Shown: one piece after another, positions 1-7,903 of the stretch | Layout of the letters: each line of letters opens with the position of its first letter | How positions within the stretch are numbered: position 1 is the first letter of the stretch | Origin: Rhodospirillales bacterium | Lineage (GTDB): Bacteria; Pseudomonadota; Alphaproteobacteria; Micavibrionales; Micavibrionaceae | Length of the DNA: 64,000 nt | Assembly (NCBI GenBank): GCA_020638155.1 | Contig: JACKJB010000001.1 | Location: 434,001 to 498,000 of the forward strand | Direction of reading: 5' to 3' | The notes under the pieces: generated by a model | What the model saw: only the letters and a program-made list of their open reading frames with translations | What the model was told of the DNA's origin: nothing | The model's database searches: none | Position numbers and translations under genes: made by a program

Positions 1-396
1 TTCCAACATCCAGCTCATGGATCGTCCCAGATGCGGCAGGTTGATGACGGCCTGTTTCGGGTCGCACCACAGGCTGTTCAGGATCGAGAGCACGCCGTCC
101 CGGTCATCGTTCAGCGCGTCAAAGCGTTCCATCAGCAGGTCAAACAGCCGGTCGCGCGGCGACAGGGACGGATCGGGTTCGCCTGCGGCTTCCAGCACAC
201 GGCGGTCGAGCATACGGCCATAGGCGGCAAGGATATCAAAGCGGTCTTCAAACACATCGTGCAGGTCAGTCATCGGGATTTTGGCATGGGCCGCGATATC
301 GGCAAGGCTTGTGCTCGCCCAACCTTGGGAAGCGGCCAGTTCTAATGCGGCTTTGAGCGCTTTTTCTTTCACCGGTTTTCTTGTGCTTTTTGCCAT
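1..396 (-). CDS. TetR/COQ9-like transcriptional regulator (partial, C-terminus beyond the left edge)
   Basis: The reverse strand reads an open frame of 132 codons from an ATG at 396 down to base 1 without a stop, so the 3' part lies outside the window. The N-terminal 50 residues have the look of a TetR-type helix-turn-helix: a helix with AALELAASQGWAS, then TSLADIAAHAKIPMTDLHDVF, followed by DRFDILAAYGRMLDRR. The rest is helical, like the ligand-binding or COQ9-like half of alphaproteobacterial TetR-type proteins. It is divergent from the kinase at 474, with about 77 bases between the two starts that must hold both promoters. TetR family membership is inferred from pattern; the ligand is unknown. 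Confidence 0.7.
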   Translation of the reverse strand, partial: MAKSTRKPVKEKALKAALELAASQGWASTSLADIAAHAKIPMTDLHDVFEDRFDILAAYGRMLDRRVLEAAGEPDPSLSPRDRLFDLLMERFDALNDDRDGVLSILNSLWCDPKQAVINLPHLGRSMSWMLE

Positions 397-473
397 TTCG
401 CCTTGGCCTTTGTGGTTGTTTCCTATACACATAAGGCGTTTAAAGCCGAAATACAAATAAGGAATTTTGAATT

Positions 474-1478
474 ATGTCCGAACCAATGTATGACCTTGTT
501 GCCATCGGTAACGCCCTTGTTGACGTGCTGGCCCATGCGAGCGAAGAGTTCGTGGCCGAGCAGGATAAAGCGCACGGCATGAAAAAAGGCACGATGAGCC
601 TGATTGATGAGCCGCGCGCGGTGCAGCTTTATGCCGCAATGGACAGCGGGGTTGAAAGTTCCGGCGGGTCTGCCGGGAATACGATGGCAGGCTTTGCGTC
701 TTTCGGTGGTAAGGGGGCTTATATCGGTAAGGTTGCCGATGACCAGCTCGGCGAAGTTTACCGCCATGATATGAAAGCGCAGGGTGTCAGCCATGAGACT
801 GTGCCGCTGGCGATTGGCGCACCGACCGGGCGTTGCCTGATTTTGGTGACGCCGGACGGGCAGCGGACGATGAATACGTTTCTGGGCGCATCGGTCGAGC
901 TGGGGCCGGATGATATTGATGCCAATCTCGTGGCGTCCGCGCATATTACGTATCTGGAAGGCTACCTGTACGATCAGGAACAGGCTAAGCAGGCTTTCCG
1001 CAAGGCCGGGCAGATCGCGCATGATGCCGGGCATAAAGTGTCGCTGACGTTGTCCGACCCGTTCTGCGTTGACCGTCACCGCGCCGATTTTGCCGATCTG
1101 GTCGAGCAGCATGTCGATATCCTGTTCGCCAATGAAGACGAGATCAAATCGCTGTACGAGGTCGATACGTTCGAGCAGGCCGCGAAGATCGTCGCCGGGA
1201 AATGTGAGATTGCCGCGCTGACCTGCAGTGATAAAGGCTCTGTGATCGTCACGGGCGACCAGTTCATCGAAATCCCGGCACAAAAAGCCGATGTGATCGA
1301 TACGACCGGGGCAGGCGACCAGTATGCTGCCGGGTTCCTTTATGGTTACACGCAGGAAATGGATCTGCGGATGTGCGGCGCGCTGGGGACACTGGCTGCG
1401 ACCGAAGTGATCGCCCATATGGGCCCGCGTCCGGAAATTAAGTATGCGGATTTGATTGAGAAGGCGAAGGCGGCTTAA
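474..1478 (+). CDS. PfkB-family sugar/nucleoside kinase, probable adenosine kinase
   Basis: The 334-residue protein has the ribokinase/PfkB fold signatures: an N-terminal glycine-rich stretch (GGSAGNTMAGFASFGGKGAYIGKVADD, residues about 60-90) and the C-terminal DTTGAGDQYAAGFLYG motif (about residue 276), whose Asp is the catalytic base and whose glycines form the anion hole. PfkB kinases phosphorylate a sugar or nucleoside hydroxyl with ATP. The close resemblance to the alphaproteobacterial single-copy kinase usually annotated as adenosine kinase suggests adenosine salvage, but the substrate cannot be proved from sequence. A weak AAGGA lies about 10 bases before the ATG. The last 11 codons are repeated 520 bases downstream (see the repeats at 1443 and 1999). 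A long antisense open frame across it (423-1418) is a shadow. Confidence 0.88.
   Translation: MSEPMYDLVAIGNALVDVLAHASEEFVAEQDKAHGMKKGTMSLIDEPRAVQLYAAMDSGVESSGGSAGNTMAGFASFGGKGAYIGKVADDQLGEVYRHDMKAQGVSHETVPLAIGAPTGRCLILVTPDGQRTMNTFLGASVELGPDDIDANLVASAHITYLEGYLYDQEQAKQAFRKAGQIAHDAGHKVSLTLSDPFCVDRHRADFADLVEQHVDILFANEDEIKSLYEVDTFEQAAKIVAGKCEIAALTCSDKGSVIVTGDQFIEIPAQKADVIDTTGAGDQYAAGFLYGYTQEMDLRMCGALGTLAATEVIAHMGPRPEIKYADLIEKAKAA
1443..1477 (+). repeat. 3' end of the kinase gene, first copy of a 35-bp direct repeat
   Basis: This stretch encodes YADLIEKAKAA at the C-terminus of the kinase. It recurs at 1999-2033 with one mismatch (1448 G against 2004 C, a synonymous GCG/GCC change). The two copies bracket the small orphan gene at 1537-1986. 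Confidence 0.9.
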
Positions 1479-1536
1479 CGAAATATTATCTTTTTTCCGT
1501 AAAAATAAGCGTAATGTTTTTATGAGGAGAGATTTT

Positions 1537-1986
1537 ATGTCGGATCAGGGGCCATTTTCCCATGTAGATTCTTTGCAGGGGCCGTTTCAGGGTAATGCTG
1601 ATGTTACACCGGGGCAGCGAATGTTAGATGCTGTTCAGGATTATGCGCAAAAAATATTTCCAGATCTGGATGGTGCAAGGTCTAATGCGGCCTCAGCAGC
1701 AGGGCAATTTTTAAATAGCGAAGCGCAAGCTGGAAGACCTTTGGATGAGAGTATCAATGCGCTCAATGCGATAGGGCGTTTTGTTTCAGGTAACTTTGAT
1801 AATTCTGCCGATCGTTTCGACGCCGCGCAAAGAGCGATGGATGGATATACCGGTCTTCGTGATATGGGGATGCCGGCCAATCAATCCCTGCGAACCATTG
1901 TGGGCGATCAATATCTCAATAATGATAGTGCCGCTCCTAAGGCAGACGATGTAAAACCATCTGATATCGGGCAGTTTAAAGTTTAG
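1537..1986 (+). CDS. Orphan protein of 149 residues bracketed by a kinase-end duplication
   Basis: I do not recognise the family. The ATG at 1537 is preferred because GAGGAGA sits 6 bases upstream (1524-1530); the open frame itself extends back to 1456 inside the kinase gene. The protein is polar, with no signal peptide or membrane segment. Residues 1-45 are Gly/Gln/Asp-rich, the middle (about 45-125) is predicted helical, and the C-terminus ends in a Lys/Asp-rich tail. The gene sits 58 bases after the kinase stop and is followed immediately by a second copy of the kinase 3' end, which suggests it was inserted here. It has more A+T than the kinase before it. Confidence 0.65.
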   Translation: MSDQGPFSHVDSLQGPFQGNADVTPGQRMLDAVQDYAQKIFPDLDGARSNAASAAGQFLNSEAQAGRPLDESINALNAIGRFVSGNFDNSADRFDAAQRAMDGYTGLRDMGMPANQSLRTIVGDQYLNNDSAAPKADDVKPSDIGQFKV

Positions 1987-1998
1987 CTTTACAGTCGA

Positions 1999-2033
1999 TA
2001 TGCCGATTTGATTGAGAAGGCGAAGGCGGCTTA
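1999..2033 (+). repeat. Second copy of the kinase 3' end (35 bp, one mismatch)
   Basis: The second copy of the repeat at 1443-1477. Read in the same sense it still spells YADLIEKAKAA followed by a stop, but with TAG in place of TAA. It has no start and no reading frame of its own, so it looks like a remnant left when DNA carrying the gene at 1537 was placed at the end of the kinase gene. Confidence 0.88.
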
Positions 2034-2045
2034 GGTTTATCTATT

Positions 2046-2074
2046 CGTCATTGTGAGCGTAGCGAAGGAATCCA
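2046..2074. repeat. Half-unit of an interspersed 'GTCATTG...GGAATCC' repeat
   Basis: The sequence CGTCATTGTGAGCGTAGCGA and the following GGAATCCA resemble one arm of the palindromic intergenic repeats that occur as full inverted repeats elsewhere in the window (for example 48303-48376). No matching second arm is present here, so it is probably a decayed copy. The rest of 1987-2144 holds nothing else I can name apart from the kinase-end remnant. Confidence 0.5.
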
Positions 2075-2144
2075 GTGATTGACCTCTGTGGTTTTCTTTT
2101 CTTTTGACATCGCATTTTCCCTTTCCTGCAGGGTGAGGGAGGTT

Positions 2145-4058
2145 TTATGCCGCCAAGCCCCGTTCCATGAACCGGCTCATGCGGCGGGCGAAGCCGGAGG
2201 GGTCGGGGATGGGCTCGCCCTGGATGATGCGGGCCTGGTCCAGCAGCAGCCAGGCGGCATCAGATAGTTCGGTGTCGGCGGCGGCGCCTTCGGTGAGCTG
2301 GGCGAGGCGCTTAATCAGCGCGTGGCCGGGATTGATTTCGAGGACGCGCTTGGCGCCGCTGTCATATTGCTGGTTGATGCGCAGCACCCGTTCCATCCGC
2401 AGATCGACTTCGTTATCCCCGGCGATCAGGCAGACGGGGGAGTCGGTCAGGCGTTTGGAAAAGCGGACTTCGCCGACTTCTTCTTCGAGGGTATCGGCGA
2501 TGATCTTTTTAAGCGCTTCTAAATTGCTGTCTTGTGTTTCGTCTTTATCGCCTTGTTTTTCTTCTGATTTTTCTTTTTCGAAACGGTCAAGGTCGATATT
2601 GCCTTTGGTGACGGACTGGAACGGTTTGCCATCGTAATCCAGCACGGTCTGCAGCCAGAAATCATCAATCGTGTCGGTGAAGAACAGGACTTCGATCCCG
2701 CGGGCTTTGAAGCCTTCAAGCTGGGGCGAGTTTTTCAGCGTGTCGAGTTTTTCACCGCTAAGATAATAAATGGTTTCCTGTCCGTCTTTCATCCGGGAAG
2801 CATAATCGGATAAGGAGGTTAGAGCACCATCTTCATGTGTTGAATAAAAGCGTGCGGCTTTCAAAAGCGCATCGCGGTGCTCGAACGCATCGTACAGGCC
2901 TTCTTTGAGCACGGCGCCAAACTGGCCCCAGAACGCGCCGAATTTATCGGGTTCGTTTTCGGCCATTTTGTTCAGATCGCCGAGCACGCGCTTGGCGATG
3001 CCGCTGCGGATCTTATCGATCATCGGGTTATGTTGCAGCATTTCGCGGCTGATATTCAGCGGCAGATCTTCGCTGTCAACGACGCCGCGCAGGAAACGCA
3101 GCCACGGGTAAATCAGCCCTTCGCAGTCATCGGTGATGAAAACGCGCTTTACATACAGGCGGACGCTGTGGCGGCGGGACGGATCGTATAAATCCATCGG
3201 CCGCATCGTCGGGACATAGAGCAGGGACGTGTATTCCATCTTGCCCTCGACGCGCCAGTGCGCGGTCATCAGCGGTTCGTCAACGCCGAAGCCGATATGC
3301 TGGAAAAATTCCTTATGCTGTTCTGCGGTGATCTCTTCTTTGGGGCGCATCCACAGGGCGGTGACGGCGTTTACAGGCTGCTCGTCCTCTTCATTGCCGT
3401 CCGGTTCACCGAGATAGATCGGGAAATTGATGTGATCGGAATAGGTTGAGATGACGTGTTTAAGTTTGTCGTCGATCAGGTAATCGCTGGCATCATTATT
3501 GATGTGCAGCATCACAGCCGTGCCGCGCGTACCGGGCAGGATCTTGCTTTCCTTGCCTTTGGCTTCACGGACGGTGAAACCGGTCTTGCCGTCGGATTCC
3601 CATAGCCATGTTTTGTCTTCGCCCGCTTTGCGGCTGATGACGGTGACTTTGTCGGCGACCATGAAGGAGGCATAAAAGCCGACGCCGAACTGGCCGATCA
3701 GGCTGACTTTATCCGTGCCGGCGGCGCCGTCGATTTTTTCCATCAGGGCGGCAGTGCCGGATTTGGCGATGGTGCCGAGATTTTCGACCAGCTCGTCATG
3801 GTTCATGCCGATGCCGTTATCGATGATATTCAGGGTGCGGTCTGTGGTGTCTTTGAAGACGCGGATATTGAAATCGGCGTTATCCTGAATTAGTTCTGGC
3901 TTGGCGATCGCTTCGTAACGCAGCTTGTCGCAGGCGTCGGACGCGTTGGAAATCAACTCGCGCAGGAAGACATCGCGGTTGGAATAGAGCGCGTGTGCCA
4001 CGATATCCAGAAGGCGCGAAACATCCGCACCGAAATTCAGTTTTTCTTCTTTAGCCAT
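2145..4058 (-). CDS. htpG: Chaperone HtpG (bacterial Hsp90)
   Basis: Cytosolic ATP-dependent homodimeric chaperone that helps client proteins mature and limits aggregation. The 637-residue length fits HtpG. The N-terminal GHKL ATPase domain is complete: FLRELISNASDACDKLRY (helix with the Mg-binding Asn), IDNGIGM (nucleotide-binding Asp/Gly) and GQFGVGFYASF (ATP-lid glycines). The middle domain carries LPLNISREMLQ with the catalytic-loop Arg, and the C-terminal dimerisation domain follows a charged linker of about 15 residues (EKSEEKQGDKDETQ). I start at the ATG at 4058, with GGAG 9 bases upstream; a TTG two codons earlier is also in frame. It stands alone, with a composite repeat upstream. 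Confidence 0.97.
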   Translation of the reverse strand: MAKEEKLNFGADVSRLLDIVAHALYSNRDVFLRELISNASDACDKLRYEAIAKPELIQDNADFNIRVFKDTTDRTLNIIDNGIGMNHDELVENLGTIAKSGTAALMEKIDGAAGTDKVSLIGQFGVGFYASFMVADKVTVISRKAGEDKTWLWESDGKTGFTVREAKGKESKILPGTRGTAVMLHINNDASDYLIDDKLKHVISTYSDHINFPIYLGEPDGNEEDEQPVNAVTALWMRPKEEITAEQHKEFFQHIGFGVDEPLMTAHWRVEGKMEYTSLLYVPTMRPMDLYDPSRRHSVRLYVKRVFITDDCEGLIYPWLRFLRGVVDSEDLPLNISREMLQHNPMIDKIRSGIAKRVLGDLNKMAENEPDKFGAFWGQFGAVLKEGLYDAFEHRDALLKAARFYSTHEDGALTSLSDYASRMKDGQETIYYLSGEKLDTLKNSPQLEGFKARGIEVLFFTDTIDDFWLQTVLDYDGKPFQSVTKGNIDLDRFEKEKSEEKQGDKDETQDSNLEALKKIIADTLEEEVGEVRFSKRLTDSPVCLIAGDNEVDLRMERVLRINQQYDSGAKRVLEINPGHALIKRLAQLTEGAAADTELSDAAWLLLDQARIIQGEPIPDPSGFARRMSRFMERGLAA

Positions 4059-4132
4059 GTTCAAAATCTCCGTTAACCTGAGAACAAAATAATCAGGTCA
4101 GGCGCGGTTTTCAAGGGGGATTGCGGATCTAT

Positions 4133-4287
4133 CCCCTCTCCCTTCAGGGAGAGGGCAACGAAGCCCGGCTTTTCTATGAAGAAAAGCCCCGGCTGTAGTG
4201 GGTGAGGGTCGCCTTGCAATGCCCTCACCCAGCTTCGGCTAGGCTAGCGCCAAGCCTGCGCAACCCTCTCCCTGAAGGGAGAGGGGG
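4133..4287. repeat. Composite palindromic repeat, family A, copy 1
   Basis: The outer arms are CCCCTCTCCCTTCAGGGAGA at 4133 and its complement ending at 4287. Each arm is itself palindromic, and inside lie further inverted pairs (AGCCCCGGCTGT with AGCTTCGGCT, and GGTGAGGGT with ACCCTCACC-type pairs). The whole can fold as a long cruciform of about 155 bases. A second copy is at 30142-30299 and a short fragment sits inside a gene at 31998-32024. It fills the space between the start of htpG and the end of the phosphatase gene. Confidence 0.85.
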
Positions 4288-4297
4288 GAGGGAGAAT

Positions 4298-4849
4298 TCA
4301 AATGATTGTTTTGTAGCCGTGATCGTCATATTCGAATTTCACCAGGCAGCAGTTAGGGGTTCGGATCACTGGCGTTCCCAAGGCTTCGCACAAGCCTACA
4401 CAAACGCCGCCATGGGCAACGATCAGGGGCATTTCGTGACGGCCTGAAAAAACCTGGTCCAGACCGTCTTGAATTCTTTGGATAAAGCTTTCCGGGGTTT
4501 CCGGGCTGTCGGGCATTTGTTCAAAAGACGGCAGGTCTTTGATGCCTTTTTTGTCGAGGACGAACTTTGCCGCGGCAACGGACTGGCATTCCATGAATTC
4601 CGGTATATCAACAATATCCAGGGCCGGGTTATTTTCATTCAGGGCGTTTAGCAGGATATCGGCTGTGTGCCGGGCGCGCTTGAGCGGGCTTGCGTAAACG
4701 GCATCAAAGGCGAAGCCTTGGATATGCGCAGCGCGGTCCTGCGCCTGCCTGATGCCGTTGTCATTCAGCGGAATATCATTTTGTCCTTGATAGACCCGGT
4801 TTTTATTCCAGTCGGTTTCGCCGTGGCGAACGAAATAAAAGCTTTGCAT
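4298..4849 (-). CDS. Histidine phosphatase family protein (phosphoglycerate mutase-like)
   Basis: A 183-residue single-domain member of the histidine phosphatase clan. FVRHGETDWN (residues 6-15) carries the phospho-accepting His. KRARHTADIL has the second Arg, and IVAHGGVCVG (about 143-152) has the second catalytic His. The fold includes cofactor-dependent phosphoglycerate mutases and many broad phosphatases; the short length argues for a phosphatase rather than a glycolytic mutase. It follows pdxH by 15 bases, with AGGAG 6 bases before its ATG, so the two are probably co-transcribed. A histidine phosphatase near pdxH, fabI and aroC is also seen in other alphaproteobacteria. The substrate is unknown. 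Confidence 0.85.
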   Translation of the reverse strand: MQSFYFVRHGETDWNKNRVYQGQNDIPLNDNGIRQAQDRAAHIQGFAFDAVYASPLKRARHTADILLNALNENNPALDIVDIPEFMECQSVAAAKFVLDKKGIKDLPSFEQMPDSPETPESFIQRIQDGLDQVFSGRHEMPLIVAHGGVCVGLCEALGTPVIRTPNCCLVKFEYDDHGYKTII

Positions 4850-4864
4850 GTGTGTCTCCTGACC

Positions 4865-5488
4865 CTAGGGGAACAGCATTTGTTTTGCCCAGTCCCCGCC
4901 TTGCTTTGTATAGATAAGGCGCGTGTGCAGGCGGTACTGGCCTTCGTGCCAGAATTCGATCCTGTTCGGAATGACGCGGTAACCGCCCCAGTGTGGCGGG
5001 CGCGGGATGGTTTGGCCTTCATATTCAGCGGTACGGTCTGCCACGGCTTTTTCAAGTGTGCTGCGGCTGTCCAGTTGCCGTGATTGCTGGGACGCCCAAG
5101 CGCCGATCCGGCTGCCTTCCGGGCGGGTGGCGAAGTAGGAATCGGCTTCTTCATCGCTGACATGCTCGACCGTGCCTTCAATCCGGACCTGACGGCCCAG
5201 GCTTTTCCAGTGGAAGCACAGGGCAGCGAGCGGGTTTGCGCCCAGGGCATCGCCTTTACGGCTTTGTTTGTTGGTGTAGAAAACGAAGCCGCGGTCATCA
5301 AGCGCTTTGAGCAATAAGATCCGCACGCTGGGGGTGCCGTCGGCATCGATGGTGGCGACGGACATGGCGTTGGCGTCTACGGGTTCGCTTTGCTCCGCTT
5401 CGGCAAACCACTGGTGAAACAGCGCCAGCGGCTGATCCGGGGCATCGTTTGCCGTTTCCAGCGCTTTAATCGGATCGGGATTACTCAT
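4865..5488 (-). CDS. pdxH: Pyridoxamine/pyridoxine 5'-phosphate oxidase
   Basis: FMN-dependent cytosolic enzyme that oxidises pyridoxamine or pyridoxine 5'-phosphate to pyridoxal 5'-phosphate with O2, the last step of vitamin B6 synthesis and salvage. The 207-residue length is typical. Visible landmarks are PSVRILLLKALDDRGFVFYTN (FMN phosphate binding), SRKGDALGANPLAALCFHWK, RQVRIEGTVEHVSDEEADSYF, the substrate-loop SRIGAWASQQS, and the C-terminal PPHWGGYRVIPNRIEFW plus LHTRLIY. No strong ribosome binding site precedes the ATG. It is the first gene of a likely two-gene unit with the phosphatase at 4298. Confidence 0.96.
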   Translation of the reverse strand: MSNPDPIKALETANDAPDQPLALFHQWFAEAEQSEPVDANAMSVATIDADGTPSVRILLLKALDDRGFVFYTNKQSRKGDALGANPLAALCFHWKSLGRQVRIEGTVEHVSDEEADSYFATRPEGSRIGAWASQQSRQLDSRSTLEKAVADRTAEYEGQTIPRPPHWGGYRVIPNRIEFWHEGQYRLHTRLIYTKQGGDWAKQMLFP

Positions 5489-5617
5489 GACACACCATCT
5501 TTCTCTATGGCTTTTATACCTGTCTTGTCTTATATCTTGCGGGAACTATTTTTTGCAAAGGATTGTTTATCCTTTTGCGTATATCAGAATACATAAACAA
5601 AAATGAGGGCTCTAGAT

Positions 5618-6091
5618 ATGAGAAAATTGGTTTTAACAGGTTTTGTTGCGCTGGCTATGGGGCTGACCGGGTGTCAGACCGATAACTGGGGGTCGAAACA
5701 GACAATGGGTACGGGTGCTGGCGCTGTTCTCGGCGGTCTTGCCGGGTCGCAGGTCGGCAGCGGTTCTGGCCGCCTGTGGGCAACAGGAGCCGGGGTCTTG
5801 CTCGGTGCGCTGATGGGGAGCGAAGTCGGTGCTTCTCTGGACCGTGCAGACCGGATGTATATGCAGCAGGCCCAAGGTCGCGCGCACACCGCGCCGGTTG
5901 GGGAAACGATTGCATGGAACAACCCGGAATCAGGCAACCACGGGACATATACCGTGCAGCGTGACGGGACCAGTACAGCGGGCCGTTATTGCCGCGAATA
6001 CCAGCAAACGGTTTATGTCGGCGGGCAGAAAGAAAGTGCTTACGGCACAGCATGCCAACAGCCTGACGGCAGCTGGGAAATCGTTAACTAA
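5618..6091 (+). CDS. Glycine-zipper outer-membrane lipoprotein, 17-kDa antigen/RT0821 type
   Basis: A 157-residue precursor starting at the ATG at 5618, chosen because GAGGG lies 8 bases upstream and the frame then begins directly with a lipoprotein signal (MRKLVLTGFVALAMGLTGC, lipobox LTGC). A glycine-zipper segment follows (TGAGAVLGGLAGSQVGSGSG, and GVLLGALMGSEVG), then the C-terminal domain with W-N-N-P, a YCREYQQT motif and YGTACQQPDGSWEIV typical of the RT0821/Lpp0805 surface-protein family. Such proteins are lipid-anchored in the outer membrane with unknown function. The location next to pdxH matches other alphaproteobacteria. A strong terminator follows. Confidence 0.85.
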   Translation: MRKLVLTGFVALAMGLTGCQTDNWGSKQTMGTGAGAVLGGLAGSQVGSGSGRLWATGAGVLLGALMGSEVGASLDRADRMYMQQAQGRAHTAPVGETIAWNNPESGNHGTYTVQRDGTSTAGRYCREYQQTVYVGGQKESAYGTACQQPDGSWEIVN

Positions 6092-6115
6092 TACGGTTTT
6101 ACAGGATAAAATTTT

Positions 6116-6142
6116 AAAGCCGCCTTTCGGGGCGGCTTTTTT
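6116..6142. terminator. Bidirectional intrinsic terminator
   Basis: The stem GCCGCC/GGCGGC with a TTTCGG loop is flanked by AAA on the left and a run of six T on the right. It serves the lipoprotein gene on the + strand. Because of the left-hand A/T tract it may also serve the convergent gene at 6141-7703, whose stop codon lies in it. Confidence 0.88.
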
Positions 6143-7703
6143 ATTCGTTTGATCCGGTGGTTTCGGTCTGTGTCTGCTGCGTTGCCGGCGGGATAGCGCG
6201 CTGGCCGCCGCCGAGCCCCGGTGCGGTAAAACCAAAACCTGCGGCCGGGATCGAGGGGCCCGCTTTGGGGGTTGCGGCGGCGAGAGCAGGGCCTTTCGGC
6301 GCATGAGCCGCCGTATTTGCCAGTTCGTTTGCCGCAGCCAGCTTGTACTGGTAATGCGGATCTTCCATGGTTTTTGTCAGGGATTCCTGCAGATGCTCCA
6401 GCGCTTTGATATCCTGCGCCAGTTCGCGAACATCGCTCATCGTGACAAGGTGACCTTCACGCTGGTAACGGACGATCTTCTTGCCAAGGTCTTTCAGATC
6501 GTCCCACTGTGTTTTTTCCCGTTTGCTGCGGAATTCTTCGCGAACGACTGTTTCTATCGTATCGCTGTTCCTGTCACTGGAAAGGTAGGCTTTTCCTGCC
6601 GCATGCAGGGCAGAAGCGCACCAGCCCAGTGTCTTGCCTTCGGTCAGAGCGTTGTTTTGCTGGTTGGCCATGGTCATAAACGGGGCGGCGCTGTTTTGTT
6701 TTATTCCCTGTGCGATGACATCCTGGAAAATCTGGTCGACGACTTTTTCATGCAGGCTTTCGTTAAAGTCGTTATCGGCAAAGGGGCTGTAATTCTCGCG
6801 GATTTGCAGGATGGGTGCCGGAGTGATCTTAGCCAGTTCGGCAATCAGGTAGCCGATGGCCCGGATAAAAGTATTCTGGCTGGTGTTGATTGCGGCGCTG
6901 ACGATTTCAGGTTCGCTGAAGCCACGCCAGGCCATGTCCTGTGCCGGTTCAGCAAACGCCAGCCAGCTTTTCAGGTTAATCTCATCGAAGCTCATTCCCA
7001 CATGGTGAGCGATTTTCAGGGCGCTATGGATTTTGCGCTTTTTGGAAATGTTGATCGTGTCGATCTGATCGAGCGCGTATTCGGTTGCTTCCATTGCGAT
7101 GACGTAAGGAAAATATTCGGGGCTGTAAAGAGAACGGGTATGGAGCGCGGCTGTGCCGCGTTTCAAGGCGATATCACGGATGCCCGCTTTGTCACGGTTA
7201 AAAGCCGACATCGCGGCGCTGAAAACATCAGCTTGCAGGTTATCTGCTGCCAGTTCCAGCGCATTACGCTTACGGATGATAAATTCCCGCGCTGCCCCGG
7301 TCCGGTTGACTGGGTTGCTGTGGTAATTTGCCGCGTCAATGGCATGCCAGGCCAGGTGATGTGCCTGATGTTTGACTTCGCGCAATGTTTCAAAATGGTC
7401 GAGATTGATCGTGCACAAGGCCAGCAATATATCGCGTGTCGCCAGCCCGAAAAACAGGTTGCGTTTGGCAACGGCTGTACCGAGCAGGGCGGATTGTTCC
7501 GATCTTTTGGGTTTTTGCAGGAAATGCAGAGCTGTTTCCGCTGCCGGGTGGACGAGGATATCCTGCGCCGCCAGACCCAGCGCTTCTGTGCGCTGTCCGT
7601 CATGGTGGACGATAAAATGGATTGTCAGATTTTTTTGATAGTCGCGCACTTCGCGGGCTATCAGGTTACAGGCTTGTGTAACCGCGTCTATTTTCAATCC
7701 CAT
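6141..7703 (-). CDS. Orphan helical protein of 520 residues
   Basis: I do not recognise the family. The ATG at 7703 has AAAGAGA a few bases upstream. The protein has no signal peptide or obvious membrane segment and is largely alpha-helical and charged over residues 1-455. The last 65 residues form a low-complexity Pro/Ala/Gly/Thr/Gln tail that looks disordered. The opposite strand also carries a long open frame (6303-7754), but that translation is Cys/Arg-rich with no recognisable pattern. The minus frame is preferred for its ribosome site and balanced composition. The gene interrupts the pdxH-to-aroC block and points against fabI. Confidence 0.7.
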   Translation of the reverse strand: MGLKIDAVTQACNLIAREVRDYQKNLTIHFIVHHDGQRTEALGLAAQDILVHPAAETALHFLQKPKRSEQSALLGTAVAKRNLFFGLATRDILLALCTINLDHFETLREVKHQAHHLAWHAIDAANYHSNPVNRTGAAREFIIRKRNALELAADNLQADVFSAAMSAFNRDKAGIRDIALKRGTAALHTRSLYSPEYFPYVIAMEATEYALDQIDTINISKKRKIHSALKIAHHVGMSFDEINLKSWLAFAEPAQDMAWRGFSEPEIVSAAINTSQNTFIRAIGYLIAELAKITPAPILQIRENYSPFADNDFNESLHEKVVDQIFQDVIAQGIKQNSAAPFMTMANQQNNALTEGKTLGWCASALHAAGKAYLSSDRNSDTIETVVREEFRSKREKTQWDDLKDLGKKIVRYQREGHLVTMSDVRELAQDIKALEHLQESLTKTMEDPHYQYKLAAANELANTAAHAPKGPALAAATPKAGPSIPAAGFGFTAPGLGGGQRAIPPATQQTQTETTGSNE

Positions 7704-7903
7704 TTTGTTCTCTTTCCAATGGGCTTTTTACCGAAAATCGGTCAAAAGCCTTAAGTCTTACGGTACTTTAGCAGTTGTTCGTTAATATTTTATCAAAGCC
7801 AAAAAGAAGCTGTAACGCGCTTCGGGCTGGACGCCCGCCAGAAAATGTGTAGGATGCATAGGTTAATGCTTTTTCTTTTTCATAATTTGAGGATTTTTGG
7901 GAT

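Noticed and set aside
423..1418. A 331-codon open frame on the minus strand over the kinase gene
   Set aside because: The + strand encodes a clear PfkB kinase; the antisense frame has no family pattern and is a composition shadow.
6303..7754. A 483-codon + strand open frame opposite the orphan at 6141-7703
   Set aside because: The translation is Cys-, Phe- and Arg-rich without a plausible fold, has no ribosome site, and conflicts with the better supported minus-strand gene.
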